A stretch of DNA of 17,531 nucleotides from an uncultured Mycoplasmatota bacterium (GCA_947572405.1 CANPBV010000023.1:1-17531), one strand, 5' to 3'. Positions 1 to 8,988 are shown, numbered from the stretch's first letter. Notes: generated by a model not told the origin, from the sequence alone. Numbers and translations: made by a program.

Positions 1-5
1 CATAT

Positions 6-74
6 TTAAGCAACTTTTCTTTTTGCACAACGAAATCCTAATATACAAGAAAAATCAGTTGTTTGATCTATTAC
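6..74 (-). other. Short frame ending like a formylglycine-enzyme C-terminus
   Basis: Downstream of the kinase stop and overlapping its last codons, one minus frame reads FSCILGFRCAKRKVA then stops at 6-8. GFRCAK resembles the C-terminal signature of SUMF1/formylglycine-generating-enzyme-like domains. It is only 22 codons before an upstream stop, so at most it is a remnant; it may be chance. Confidence 0.15.
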
Positions 75-933
75 TCTTTAAATTTTCATACACTTCTTTT
101 AATATTTTATAACGTTCTGAAATAATTCGCTTATAAAATTCTTTTCGTTCTTCTGATAGATATTCTATATTTTCTATAAATGTATGGATTTCCTCTATTT
201 GTATATTTGGAAATACTCTCTTTAGTGCTTCATTACAAGCGCTATTTCTTTGCCCTTTTATATAAGACATATAATTAATCTTTTTTCCATTTTCTTTTAA
301 ACAAGAATAGGTATTTAAAATAATATTTTTTTGTTCTGCATCAGTTAAATTTTTAACTTCTTCATCTTCTAGCATTGGATGTAGACAAGAACCACAATCA
401 TAAATCGGAGAAAATTCTACTTTATTATTTTCCTCATTTAATAAAAAGCCCCAATTTCCATTATGTCTATCTGTATTTCCAATGAGACTATCCACAATAA
501 ACGTATTCCAAAACTTGTCTTTTGTATCTTTTAAATCAATTAAATTACAGTTTTCTTCTAACACTTTCATAATGTCTGATATTTCTGTATCAATTTTTTT
601 GTTTGGATTTGCAGAAAGCGCTAAATTTTCAAATTCATATAAAATATTTTCTAAATCAGTAAAATCTTCACAAGCACATACGATTTTATCTTTTCCATCA
701 TAGTGATATATTCCTAAAATCGTATTTTGGACTTTCATTCTACAAAGTCTAAAAATATTACTTCCAATATATTCTGAAAAGGCATTATTAATATAAGAAA
801 TATTTTTATTTTTTTGTCTGATTGGATCAGGAAATTTTACTAAATATTTTTTGCCATTATAAATAAGCGTTTTCTTTTTTTCTGAACCTTTATAGATATT
901 AAATTGTTCTTTGCATGCTGTAAAATCAACCAT
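55..933 (-). CDS. Orphan HipA/CtkA-like protein kinase
   Basis: Probable Ser/Thr kinase of the HipA-C/CtkA fold, 292 residues in the cytosol. A nucleotide-binding lysine candidate is K33 in LVKFP. The catalytic loop is NTDRHNGNWG with D155 and N160, and the metal-binding DFG equivalent is PIYDCGS with D179. It lacks the N-terminal HipA subdomain, so it resembles the short stand-alone CtkA-type kinases rather than full HipA. The start at 933 is chosen because AGAAGG lies six bases upstream. An upstream in-frame ATG at 957 sits inside the likely -10 element and would precede the transcript start. There is no HipB-like DNA-binding gene beside it; the upstream neighbour is the phosphohexomutase, separated by a terminator. 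The family assignment is firm by motif. The substrate and any toxin role are unknown. Confidence 0.8.
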   Translation of the reverse strand: MVDFTACKEQFNIYKGSEKKKTLIYNGKKYLVKFPDPIRQKNKNISYINNAFSEYIGSNIFRLCRMKVQNTILGIYHYDGKDKIVCACEDFTDLENILYEFENLALSANPNKKIDTEISDIMKVLEENCNLIDLKDTKDKFWNTFIVDSLIGNTDRHNGNWGFLLNEENNKVEFSPIYDCGSCLHPMLEDEEVKNLTDAEQKNIILNTYSCLKENGKKINYMSYIKGQRNSACNEALKRVFPNIQIEEIHTFIENIEYLSEERKEFYKRIISERYKILKEVYENLKSNRSNN

Positions 934-939
934 ATAATA

Positions 940-961
940 CCTTCTTTCTACAAACATTATA
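940..961 (-). promoter_or_regulatory. Promoter -10 and RBS of the HipA/CtkA-like gene
   Basis: On the minus strand TATAAT (956-961) is preceded by TGC, making an extended -10. No good -35 is visible. AGAAGG (940-945) is the ribosome site for the ATG at 933. The -10 lies directly after the terminator hairpin of the upstream mutase gene. Confidence 0.6.
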
Positions 962-963
962 GC

Positions 964-993
964 AAAAGAAACTTCTATTTTCTAGAAGTTTCT
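964..993 (-). terminator. Intrinsic terminator of the phosphohexomutase gene
   Basis: An 11-bp perfect stem (967-977 with 983-993) and a 5-base loop, followed on the minus strand by a short T run. The stop codon of the mutase (975-977) lies inside the stem. Confidence 0.75.
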
Positions 994-2348
994 ATCACAT
1001 TTATAAATTCATTTTGTAGTTCCATTAATCGTTCTTCAGAAATCGCTTCAAAACGCACTGTTAAGTTTGGTCCTGTGTTTGAGGCCCTTACCAAAGCCCA
1101 ACCATCATCAAAGGAGACACGTACTCCATCTAATGTAATAATAGAATAATTTTTAGATAAGGCATATTCTTTTACTTTTTCTACAATATCAAATTTTGTT
1201 TCATCTGTTACTGCAATTTTTATTTCTTCTGTTGAGTAATATTCATGAATTCCTTCTAACAAATCACTAAAGTTTTTATCACTATGAGATAAAATTTCTA
1301 TCATTCGAAGTCCACCATAAATTCCATCATCAAACCCTGGAAATTTATCTCTAAAGAAAATATGTCCAGAGTATTCTCCTCCAAAATCAAAGTCTCCCTC
1401 TTGCATTTTCATATTCGTATAAGAATTTCCTGTTCGATACATAACGGGTTCTATTCCCTGTTCTTCTAAATCATCAATTAATGCTTTTGAACATTTGACA
1501 TCAAATAAAGCTTTTTTATTTTTCATGTTTGGATATAAATATCTGTATATAATGGCCATTACCAAATCAGTAGGAATTACTTTTCCATTTTCATCAACAA
1601 TTCCTACCCTATCAGCATCTCCATCTATTCCAATTCCAAAATCATATTTTAATTCTCGAACTTTATTTCCTAAGTCTACCATATTAGAAGCTACACTTGG
1701 ATCAGGATGGTGATTTGGAAAATTGCCATCACTTTCTGAATATAATAGTTCATATTCAATCGGTAACATTTCCAAAACATCCTTGATAATAATAGAACCT
1801 GTTCCATTTCCACAATCTACAACAACTTTTATTTTTCTGCTTCCAAAATCAACAGAATTTTTTAAAAGTTTTAAGTAACTATTTTTTAAATCAAGTTTGA
1901 TCTCAGTTCCTTTTCCTTCATCAAAATTTAGAGCGTGTGTAAATTCACGAAATGCTTGAATTTGTTCTCCATAAGCATTTCCTACTTTTGAAAAGGACAT
2001 TTTAAAACCATTGTATTCTTTTGGATTATGACTAGCAGTAATCATAATACCAGAGTATATTTCCAAATGATATTTTGCAAAATAATACATTGGAGTAGTT
2101 ACAAGTCCTAGATTAATAACATCTATACCAGTTTCTAAAATTCCTTTTATTAAAGCTTCTGACAAGGATGGTGATGATAATCGATTATCATGTCCAACAA
2201 CTGTTTTCTCATGCCCAAACTGCTTAATGTAAGTTCCAAAACTTTTTCCTAAAGTATATGCTACATCTTCTGTTATATCTTCTGGATAAATTCCCCTTAA
2301 ATCGTATTCCCTAAATATATTAGGGTTAATATCTTTTACAAGATTCAT
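975..2348 (-). CDS. Phosphoglucomutase/phosphomannomutase (alpha-D-phosphohexomutase family)
   Basis: Interconverts hexose 1- and 6-phosphates, probably glucose and/or mannose, feeding nucleotide-sugar and envelope glycan synthesis. It has 457 residues, normal for the AlgC/ManB type. All four family signatures are visible: the phosphoserine loop TASHNP near residue 105, the Mg-binding loop DGDADR near 241, the sugar-specificity loop GGEYSGH near 324 and the phosphate-binding loop RASNTGP near 423. The start is supported by AGAGGTGA five bases upstream. A TATAAT at 2368-2373 suggests its own promoter, and polC ends in a terminator just upstream, so it is probably transcribed alone. GGEYSGH resembles dual-specificity phosphomannomutase/phosphoglucomutase enzymes, but substrate preference cannot be read from sequence alone. 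Confidence 0.93.
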   Translation of the reverse strand: MNLVKDINPNIFREYDLRGIYPEDITEDVAYTLGKSFGTYIKQFGHEKTVVGHDNRLSSPSLSEALIKGILETGIDVINLGLVTTPMYYFAKYHLEIYSGIMITASHNPKEYNGFKMSFSKVGNAYGEQIQAFREFTHALNFDEGKGTEIKLDLKNSYLKLLKNSVDFGSRKIKVVVDCGNGTGSIIIKDVLEMLPIEYELLYSESDGNFPNHHPDPSVASNMVDLGNKVRELKYDFGIGIDGDADRVGIVDENGKVIPTDLVMAIIYRYLYPNMKNKKALFDVKCSKALIDDLEEQGIEPVMYRTGNSYTNMKMQEGDFDFGGEYSGHIFFRDKFPGFDDGIYGGLRMIEILSHSDKNFSDLLEGIHEYYSTEEIKIAVTDETKFDIVEKVKEYALSKNYSIITLDGVRVSFDDGWALVRASNTGPNLTVRFEAISEERLMELQNEFINVIETSRK

Positions 2349-2367
2349 CTATTTCACCTCTATTTTT

Positions 2368-2373
2368 ATTATA
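2368..2373 (-). promoter_or_regulatory. Probable -10 element of the phosphohexomutase gene
   Basis: TATAAT on the minus strand, 20 bases from the start codon, with a T-rich but poor -35 region. It lies between the polC terminator and the mutase start. Confidence 0.45.
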
Positions 2374-2425
2374 CTAAAAAATAATTGTATTAAAAAGAGA
2401 AATCATTAAAATATAATTCACTATA

Positions 2426-2451
2426 CAAAAAGAATGTCATAAAGACATTCT
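2426..2451 (-). terminator. Intrinsic terminator of polC
   Basis: Minus-strand stem AGAATGTC / GACATTCT (8 bp, 2431-2451) with a 5-base loop, then a short T run. The polC stop codon (2450-2452) overlaps the base of the stem. Confidence 0.75.
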
Positions 2452-5400
2452 AAAATAAACTTAATTGACTCGATTCATCCATTCCATCAAAAATTCCCAT
2501 CATTTTCATTTTTTCCATTAAAGTTGCTGATACTTTTCCTCTCTTAGCTACATCTTCAATATTCATAAATGGATGTTTCTTCCTTTCTTCTACAAGTGTT
2601 TTAGCAACTGTATCTCCAAGACCATCAATCGTAGAGAATGGAGGGATCATTGTGTCTTCCCCTTCTACTACAAATGTAGTTGCTTCACTTTTGTTTAAGT
2701 CTATTGGAGCAAACTTCATACCACGAGCGGTTGCTTCAAGCGCTATTTTCAAAGTTTCTAGTACTGCTGCATCTTTATTTGTTGCATCATATCCTTTATT
2801 TGCTATTTCTTGCATTTTTCGTTTAATGGCATCATACCCTTCAATCATTGCGTCAATATCATAATCTGTAATTCGTGCTGAAAGATAAGTTGCATAATAA
2901 ATAACAGGCATGTGTACTTTAAACCACGCAATACGAAAAGCACTAATAACATAGGCTGCTGCGTGCGCTTTTGGGAACATGTATTTTATCTTTCCACAGG
3001 ATCCAATAAACCAATCTGCAATTCCTGCTTTTTTCATGGTTTCTACATGTCCTGCCCATGTATCAGGATCTTTACTTGCTTTTCCTTTACGAACAAACTC
3101 CATAATTTTAAAAGCCTTAATTGGTTCAACACCATTATACATCAAATAAACCATGATATCATCACGACACCCAATAACATCCTTAAATGGTACAACTTTA
3201 TTTCGAATTAATTCTTGAGCATTTCCAAGCCATACATCAGTACCATGAGAAAGACCTGAAATTTTGATTAATTCTGAGAAAGTTTTTGGCTTTGTATCCA
3301 CTAACATTCCAATTGTAAATGGAGTTCCAAATTCTGGAATTCCAAGTGTTCCTGTTGGACACATGATTTTATCTTCCGTTACACCTAATGGTTCTGGTGA
3401 CAAGAAAATCGCCATTGTTTCTTTATCATCTAATGGTACTTTTGTAATGTCCATTCCAGTTAAATCTTGAATCATACGAAGTTGCGTTGGATCTGAATGT
3501 CCTAAAATATCTAGTTTCAATACATCTTGATCAATCGCATGATAATCAAAATGTGTTGTTCTCCAAGCTGCGGTAACATCATCTGCTGGATATTGGAATG
3601 GGGTAAAATCAAACACATCCATATATCCAGGAATAACAACGATTCCTCCTGGATGTTGACCTGTTGTCCTTTTTACTCCAGTACATCCCATTGCAATACG
3701 TTCTATTTCTGCACCTCTCATAATCAAATTTTTCTCTTCTAAATATCCTTTTACAAAACCAAAAGCTGTTTTTTCCGCTACTGTACCGATAGTTCCAGCA
3801 CGATATACATTATCTACCCCAAATAGGACTTTGGTATAATCATGAGCTGAAGCTTGATTTAAATCAGAAAAATTTAAGTCTATATCAGGTACTTTATCTG
3901 CATTAAATCCTAAGAATGTCGCAAATGGCATATCCTGTCCGTCTTTATACATGTTTTCACCACAATTTGGACAAACCTTATCGGGCAAATCAAATCCACT
4001 AGAATAACTAGCACCCAACGCTTTTCCTTCTTCATCCTCAAAAATACTACATTTACAATTCAAACATCTATAATGTGCTGGCAAAGGATTTACTTCTGTA
4101 ATTCCCATCATAGTTGCAACAAAGGATGAACCTACTGATCCACGTGAGCCAACTAAATATCCATCATCATTTGAATGTTTTACAAGTTTCTGAGCAATTA
4201 AATAAATTACGTCGAAACCTCCTCCAATAATTCCACCTAAACTTTTTTTCACTTTTTTTTCTAAATCTTCAGGCGTTAATTCTTCTTCACTACTTTCTTT
4301 AATATTTTCTCGAAGTAAACTTTTTATTGGTTCAAATCCTTCTAGAATGATATCATGAAGTCTTTTTAAAGCCTCTTTTGTAAATGCTTCTCCTTCTTCT
4401 ATTCCCTCTTTTTTCATATTTTCTTTAATTGCTTTTAATACTCCATCACCATAAAGCTCTGTCGCAATACGTTCTTCTATATTTTGTGGAAGTGGATCTC
4501 CATACCAATCACCTGCTCTTGTATAAACCAATTCTGTAGCAGTTTCTACTGATTGATCAATTTTTGGGGAAAATGGAACCCCCCCTGTTTCTATAATTAC
4601 TTCTATGATCTCACACATATCCGCTATTTTATTAGGATTATCAATAACAATTCTTTTTATTGTTTCATCATCTAGAAACGAAAAATCTTCTACCATTTCA
4701 CGAGTTGTTCTAAAATGTTGACATGGAATTTCTTTGATATTATTACGAGCTAGGGGATGCCTTCCCCCTCCTGGAACTTTTTGATTTACAATAATACTTC
4801 TATAGATTTTATCATCTCTATTTAAATGATGCACATCTCCTGTTGCTACTACTAGTTTTCCAGCTTCTTCTGTCACACGAATTACTTTTTTTAAATGTTC
4901 TAGGAGTTCTGCTTCATTCGCAAAATCATTCATTTGTAATAAGTGGCTATAGACTTCAGGAGGCTGTACTTCTACGTAGTCATAGAACTTTATGATGTTG
5001 CTTAATTCTTCATCACTTTTACTTCTTCCTTCTGTAAAAACTTCACTTTCGTAGCAACCGCTTCCCACTAAGATTCCTTCTCGAAGTCTCGCAATTTCAC
5101 TTCTTAGAATTCTAGGGGTTTTATATAAATATTTCGTATTGGCAAGACTCACAATTTTAAATAAATTTTTTAATCCAACTTTATTTTGTGCAATTAAATT
5201 AATATGGTATGTTCGTCCATATTTATGAATTTCATCTTTGGATACAAGTTTATCTAAATCAGAGATTTTCTCAAAATTCATCCCTTCTAATTTTTTCATC
5301 ATTTTATGAAATACATAAGCGGTTGCTTCAGCATCATAGTCTCCTCTATGGTGTGATTCTTCATCAAAAGGAACATCATAACGTTTTACCAATGCTGAAA

Positions 5401-7078
5401 GACTGTGTCTTCCAAAAGAGCTATCCATAGTACGAGATAATTCTAATGTATCAATAACAGTATTTGTATATTCACCTAAATTATATTTCTGATAAGCCAT
5501 TTCTAAGAAGGAAACATCAAATTTCGCATTATGAGCTACCATTGGAAGATCTCCATACCAATCTATAAATCGTTTCATTGCATTTTCTTCATTGTCTTTA
5601 TCTTGTAACATATCATCTGTAATGCTTGTCACTTCTGTAATTTTTTTAGGAAGTGGTCTTCCAGGATTAATTAATTCATCATATTTATCAATAATTTCTC
5701 CATTTAATATTTTGACAGCTCCTATTTCAATAACAGTGTCTCCGCCACCTGCATTAAATCCAGTCGTTTCAAAGTCAAAAACAACATAAGTATTATCTAA
5801 TAAACGGCTATCATTTGGTCTTACTACAATTTTTACTTCATCATCAACCATTGTGAGTTCTGTTCCATATAAAGCTTTAAATTTTTCATTTTCTTCTTTT
5901 CCCTGGTTATAATCTCTTACCATATTATAAACATGTGGAAATGCTTGAACACCATTATGATCTGTGATTGCAATTGCTTTATGGCCCCATTCTATTGCCT
6001 GCTTTACTAATTTAGATTCGTCTACTAATCCATCCATTTGACTCATAAAAGTATGCGCATGAAGTTCTACCCTTTTAGTAGGAGCATCGTCAATTCTTTT
6101 TGAAACTTCTTTTTTTAATACGTTAATATCCTTAATAGAAAATGTGAGCTCTTTACTGTAAACATCATTTTTGATAGCCCCTTTAAATTTAAACCATTTT
6201 CCAGCTTTTATTTGTTTTGAAATTATTTTAAATTCCTCTTCATCATTTACAAATATTTTTCCATAAATACTATCAGTATAGTCTGTAATCTTTAAAGTAA
6301 TAATTTTAAGCTCAGTTTTTGTTTCACGAACTTCTGTTCCAAAAATATAACCTTCTATGGTAACATTTGGGACTTCCCCTGCAATTTGTCTTAATTCTGT
6401 AACTTCAGTTTCAATCATCGTCCCCATAATTACATCTGGATTATCTGGATCTTGAATTAAAGGTTTCCTTTTAAAGTCTTTTGGAATAAATTTCTTTTTT
6501 GATTCTTCTGCTTGCTCTATAACTGGTTCTGGCCTATTTCGTAATTCCTCATTAATAGAAGCCAACCTTTCTTTCTCTATTTCTTTTTCTATTTCACTAT
6601 TAATATCACTATTTACATTAATCACTATAGATATATTGATTCCAACTTTTTCCAAATCCTCTAAAAAATAGGGTTCTAGCTCTTCTAATTTCATTTGTTC
6701 TGCTTTATTTCCAACCACAATGGTTAAAATATCATTTTGGTATTCTGGATTATAGTCTTTTAAAACTTCTAAGCTAGAAGCATTTTCACTATATTTTTCC
6801 AATAAATAACTGTAATATTGTTTTACTTTTTCCGCCTCTATTTCTTCTATTTTAAATGTTGCCTCTACTTTTCCAATATTTTCAAATGTTTGATGCAAAC
6901 GGTCTAGGAAAAAATAAGCCAATTCTGGAGGCAATAATTTTTTTAATGTGATTTCAAAACTATAACTCATTATTTGCTTATTACATTTGATTCTCTCTAA
7001 CATTCCTCCTTCGAAAAAGGTTTTGCTTTCTTCATTTATTTCTAATTGTTCTAATAATATTTTCAATTTATCCTGCAT
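2450..7078 (-). CDS. polC: DNA polymerase III alpha subunit, Gram-positive PolC type
   Basis: The replicative DNA polymerase with built-in 3'-5' proofreading, 1542 residues. Domain order matches PolC: an N-terminal domain; an OB fold near 230-320; a PHP domain beginning at HAHTFMSQMDG near 340 and split by the inserted exonuclease; a DEDDh exonuclease with DFETTG near 434 and HHRGDYDAEATAY near 580; a zinc-binding segment with CLNCKC and CPNCGE near 1004-1041; the palm with catalytic PDIDLNFS near 1067; and a helix-hairpin-helix segment DGLGDTVAKTL near 1487. The reading frame is intact over its whole length. The start has GAGGTGG just upstream. A consensus-like promoter is at 7120-7148 and a terminator overlaps the stop, so it is a single-gene unit. 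In B. subtilis polC follows proS; here its upstream neighbour is a radical SAM gene. Confidence 0.98.
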   Translation of the reverse strand: MQDKLKILLEQLEINEESKTFFEGGMLERIKCNKQIMSYSFEITLKKLLPPELAYFFLDRLHQTFENIGKVEATFKIEEIEAEKVKQYYSYLLEKYSENASSLEVLKDYNPEYQNDILTIVVGNKAEQMKLEELEPYFLEDLEKVGINISIVINVNSDINSEIEKEIEKERLASINEELRNRPEPVIEQAEESKKKFIPKDFKRKPLIQDPDNPDVIMGTMIETEVTELRQIAGEVPNVTIEGYIFGTEVRETKTELKIITLKITDYTDSIYGKIFVNDEEEFKIISKQIKAGKWFKFKGAIKNDVYSKELTFSIKDINVLKKEVSKRIDDAPTKRVELHAHTFMSQMDGLVDESKLVKQAIEWGHKAIAITDHNGVQAFPHVYNMVRDYNQGKEENEKFKALYGTELTMVDDEVKIVVRPNDSRLLDNTYVVFDFETTGFNAGGGDTVIEIGAVKILNGEIIDKYDELINPGRPLPKKITEVTSITDDMLQDKDNEENAMKRFIDWYGDLPMVAHNAKFDVSFLEMAYQKYNLGEYTNTVIDTLELSRTMDSSFGRHSLSALVKRYDVPFDEESHHRGDYDAEATAYVFHKMMKKLEGMNFEKISDLDKLVSKDEIHKYGRTYHINLIAQNKVGLKNLFKIVSLANTKYLYKTPRILRSEIARLREGILVGSGCYESEVFTEGRSKSDEELSNIIKFYDYVEVQPPEVYSHLLQMNDFANEAELLEHLKKVIRVTEEAGKLVVATGDVHHLNRDDKIYRSIIVNQKVPGGGRHPLARNNIKEIPCQHFRTTREMVEDFSFLDDETIKRIVIDNPNKIADMCEIIEVIIETGGVPFSPKIDQSVETATELVYTRAGDWYGDPLPQNIEERIATELYGDGVLKAIKENMKKEGIEEGEAFTKEALKRLHDIILEGFEPIKSLLRENIKESSEEELTPEDLEKKVKKSLGGIIGGGFDVIYLIAQKLVKHSNDDGYLVGSRGSVGSSFVATMMGITEVNPLPAHYRCLNCKCSIFEDEEGKALGASYSSGFDLPDKVCPNCGENMYKDGQDMPFATFLGFNADKVPDIDLNFSDLNQASAHDYTKVLFGVDNVYRAGTIGTVAEKTAFGFVKGYLEEKNLIMRGAEIERIAMGCTGVKRTTGQHPGGIVVIPGYMDVFDFTPFQYPADDVTAAWRTTHFDYHAIDQDVLKLDILGHSDPTQLRMIQDLTGMDITKVPLDDKETMAIFLSPEPLGVTEDKIMCPTGTLGIPEFGTPFTIGMLVDTKPKTFSELIKISGLSHGTDVWLGNAQELIRNKVVPFKDVIGCRDDIMVYLMYNGVEPIKAFKIMEFVRKGKASKDPDTWAGHVETMKKAGIADWFIGSCGKIKYMFPKAHAAAYVISAFRIAWFKVHMPVIYYATYLSARITDYDIDAMIEGYDAIKRKMQEIANKGYDATNKDAAVLETLKIALEATARGMKFAPIDLNKSEATTFVVEGEDTMIPPFSTIDGLGDTVAKTLVEERKKHPFMNIEDVAKRGKVSATLMEKMKMMGIFDGMDESSQLSLF

Positions 7079-7119
7079 TTTACCACCTCTATACCTTTCA
7101 AAGCCTCAAATACTTTTTT

Positions 7120-7148
7120 ATTTTACAATTTCATAATAGATTTATCAA
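7120..7148 (-). promoter_or_regulatory. polC promoter
   Basis: Minus-strand -35 TTGATA (7143-7148), a 17-base spacer and -10 TAAAAT (7120-7125). The -35 abuts the stop codon of the upstream radical SAM gene. The polC start is 41 bases downstream of the -10. Confidence 0.65.
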
Positions 7149-7982
7149 TTATGATTCTAAGTTTTCCTTTTTTCTCGTTACCAATTCGTCATGATAAAAA
7201 TAATTTATATAATGGATACTGTTATTCCTACAGTATTCATCAATCTCTTTTGCTAAGTTTTTCCAATATTCATTCTTCTTTTTTATATAAATCTCTACAT
7301 ATTGATTATGATATTCCGGATATTTTTCTTTTATATAATCCATTATATCTTTTTTGTATGGTCCCCTTAAGTTGAGATTTTCAAACCAATATTGATCTAC
7401 ATAGTTTTTCGACTTTTCTATCATTGCTCTCCATTCTGTAATATAAGGAAAAATTGGGGACATAAATAAAACTGTATGGATTCCATTTTTATGTAATTCT
7501 TTTAACGTTTCAAGCCGTTCCTTTATTGTACTAGCATTATCCATATCCTTTTTAAATTCTTCGTTTAATGTATTTATAGAAACACTTACTGTTACATTTT
7601 TTATTTTTTGTAACAAATCGATATCTCTTAAAATCAACTTTGATTTTGTGGAAATTGATAAGTAACAATCTGAGTTAACTAATTGTTCTAAAATTTTTCT
7701 TGTTATTTTGTATTTTTCTTCTACTAGATTATAACAATCTGTAACTGATGATAAAAAAACAGACTTCTTGCTTATCTTATCTAAATTAATGTTTTTATCA
7801 CTTTTTTTTATATCAATAAATGTTCCCCAGTCTTCTTTATGTCCTGTAAATCTTTTCATAAAAGATGCATAACAATATTTGCACCCATGAAGGCATCCAA
7901 TATAAGGATTCATAACATAATCGCTAGAAGGAAGGTTAGATTTGGTTAAATAATCATTTACTATTACCTCTTTAATAACCAT
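7149..7982 (-). CDS. SplB-like radical SAM protein
   Basis: A 277-residue radical SAM enzyme. The cluster motif is GCLHGCKYCY with cysteines 30, 34 and 37 (CxxxCxxC), followed by the SAM-domain barrel pattern seen in the SplB/COG1533 group (SVTDCYNLVEEKYKITR, then a segment with SISTKS and a segment with FMSPIFPYITEW). Members of this group are often annotated as spore photoproduct lyase-like, but most are uncharacterised and true lyases are longer and sporulation-linked, so no reaction is assigned. The start has a strong AGGGGGG site seven bases upstream and an extended -10 beyond it. There is no partner gene that suggests a substrate: polC is downstream with its own promoter, and the gene upstream ends in a terminator. 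Confidence 0.82.
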   Translation of the reverse strand: MVIKEVIVNDYLTKSNLPSSDYVMNPYIGCLHGCKYCYASFMKRFTGHKEDWGTFIDIKKSDKNINLDKISKKSVFLSSVTDCYNLVEEKYKITRKILEQLVNSDCYLSISTKSKLILRDIDLLQKIKNVTVSVSINTLNEEFKKDMDNASTIKERLETLKELHKNGIHTVLFMSPIFPYITEWRAMIEKSKNYVDQYWFENLNLRGPYKKDIMDYIKEKYPEYHNQYVEIYIKKKNEYWKNLAKEIDEYCRNNSIHYINYFYHDELVTRKKENLES

Positions 7983-7999
7983 AATTTTCCCCCCTTATT

Positions 8000-8008
8000 A
8001 GTATAACA
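8000..8008 (-). promoter_or_regulatory. Probable extended -10 of the radical SAM gene
   Basis: TGT followed by TATACT on the minus strand (-10 at 8000-8005). The -35 is poor, as is common for extended -10 promoters. Confidence 0.4.
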
Positions 8009-8102
8009 AAAAAGAATCAAGATAAAAACTTTTTAGTTCTAATTTTTCTCTACTTTTAGTATATCAATTTATACATTTGTTCGTCAATGAAATTTTAATC
8101 AA

Positions 8103-8134
8103 AACTAAAAAAAATTCTATTTTTGTAGAATTTT
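8103..8134 (-). terminator. Intrinsic terminator after the deacetylase-like gene
   Basis: A 9-bp A/T-rich stem (8111-8119 with 8126-8134) with a 6-base loop and a T-rich tail on the minus strand. It begins three bases beyond the stop codon at 8137-8139. Confidence 0.65.
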
Positions 8135-8136
8135 CT

Positions 8137-8988
8137 TTAGTTACATTCCTCTAAGTGGCGATATAAGTTCTCTAATTTATATCCCTTTCCTCTTATATAT
8201 TCAATGATTACAGGTAGTTCCTTTTCGACAATTTGATTAATTGGTAAAGCAATAATACTACCTGATTTCAAATTTTCTTTTACCTCTGACAAAGGTGATT
8301 TAGAAACAATAGTGGTTGGTCTCACTGTGTAATTTTTATTCATGGCACATATTTTTAAAGCCTCTTTATTTGCTTCTTCATTATAGCAAAAACTAACTTG
8401 TTGATTGCCTACTCTTTTAATAATCGTATCCATCCAAACAAAGGAACTATTAGTATAGTCCATCCCGTAACTTAAATTACCTACAGTATGGTCTTTATTA
8501 ATCCAATCATAGATTTTTTCATTGTGGCTTTCAAACCATTTTCCATCAACAAAAAAACTAGCCTTTACTTCTTTTTGTCTTAATATTTTTTCTATTGTTT
8601 CTGTATCATCATTATCATTTACTAAAAAAAGTAAGGTAACCATTTTTTTTTCTGGATTTCCTGAAATAATATATTTTTCAAAATTTTTTTCTATAGATAC
8701 GGTTGGCGCGATTTTTTTATACACCAGTAAATTTTCTTGATAAGAACCTACTCGTTTCATTTTTTCATAGCTTTTTCCTTCATCAATGACTCCTCCATAA
8801 ATACCAGGAATGATGGTATCCTCTTTTATAATTGCATCTATACTTTTATTAATATGGGTTTCTGATGCTTTTTTGATTTCAACCATGATTTCATCGGTTT
8901 CTTTTACAACATGTGCTGTTTTTTCTGTAAAAAAGAAGCTGACGCAAACGAGACTAATCATTCCTATACATTCAAAAAACTTCTTCAT
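8137..8988 (-). CDS. Membrane-anchored polysaccharide-deacetylase-like protein lacking catalytic residues
   Basis: A 283-residue protein with a basic N-terminus and one hydrophobic segment (about 5-20), either a signal peptide or an anchor, so the rest is probably outside the cell. Residues about 115-275 look like a NodB-type deacetylase fold: a beta strand then KEVKASFFVDGKWFESHNE, the counterpart of the usual VKATFFVxG segment. The active-site signatures are missing: the TFDDG equivalent reads LLFLVNDNDD, the HxxxH zinc motif reads NLSYGMD and the RxPYG loop is absent. It is therefore probably a pseudoenzyme with a binding or structural role. The start at 8988 is chosen for the TAGGTGAT site upstream; the in-frame ATG at 9024 has its AGGA directly against it. 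It lies 44 bases after the aminopeptidase stop with no obvious promoter, suggesting co-transcription. The fold call is moderate. Confidence 0.6.
   Translation of the reverse strand: MKKFFECIGMISLVCVSFFFTEKTAHVVKETDEIMVEIKKASETHINKSIDAIIKEDTIIPGIYGGVIDEGKSYEKMKRVGSYQENLLVYKKIAPTVSIEKNFEKYIISGNPEKKMVTLLFLVNDNDDTETIEKILRQKEVKASFFVDGKWFESHNEKIYDWINKDHTVGNLSYGMDYTNSSFVWMDTIIKRVGNQQVSFCYNEEANKEALKICAMNKNYTVRPTTIVSKSPLSEVKENLKSGSIIALPINQIVEKELPVIIEYIRGKGYKLENLYRHLEECN

Noticed and set aside
55..933. A HipBA-type toxin-antitoxin module
   Set aside because: Only the kinase is present; no HTH antitoxin gene lies upstream, and downstream sequence ends at the window edge.
2912..3211. A plus-strand frame of 99 codons within polC
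   Set aside because: Antisense to the intact PolC palm/C-terminal coding region, with no promoter or ribosome site.
7149..7982. A true spore photoproduct lyase
   Set aside because: The protein is short and no sporulation genes or context are present; only the general SplB-like radical SAM assignment is supported.
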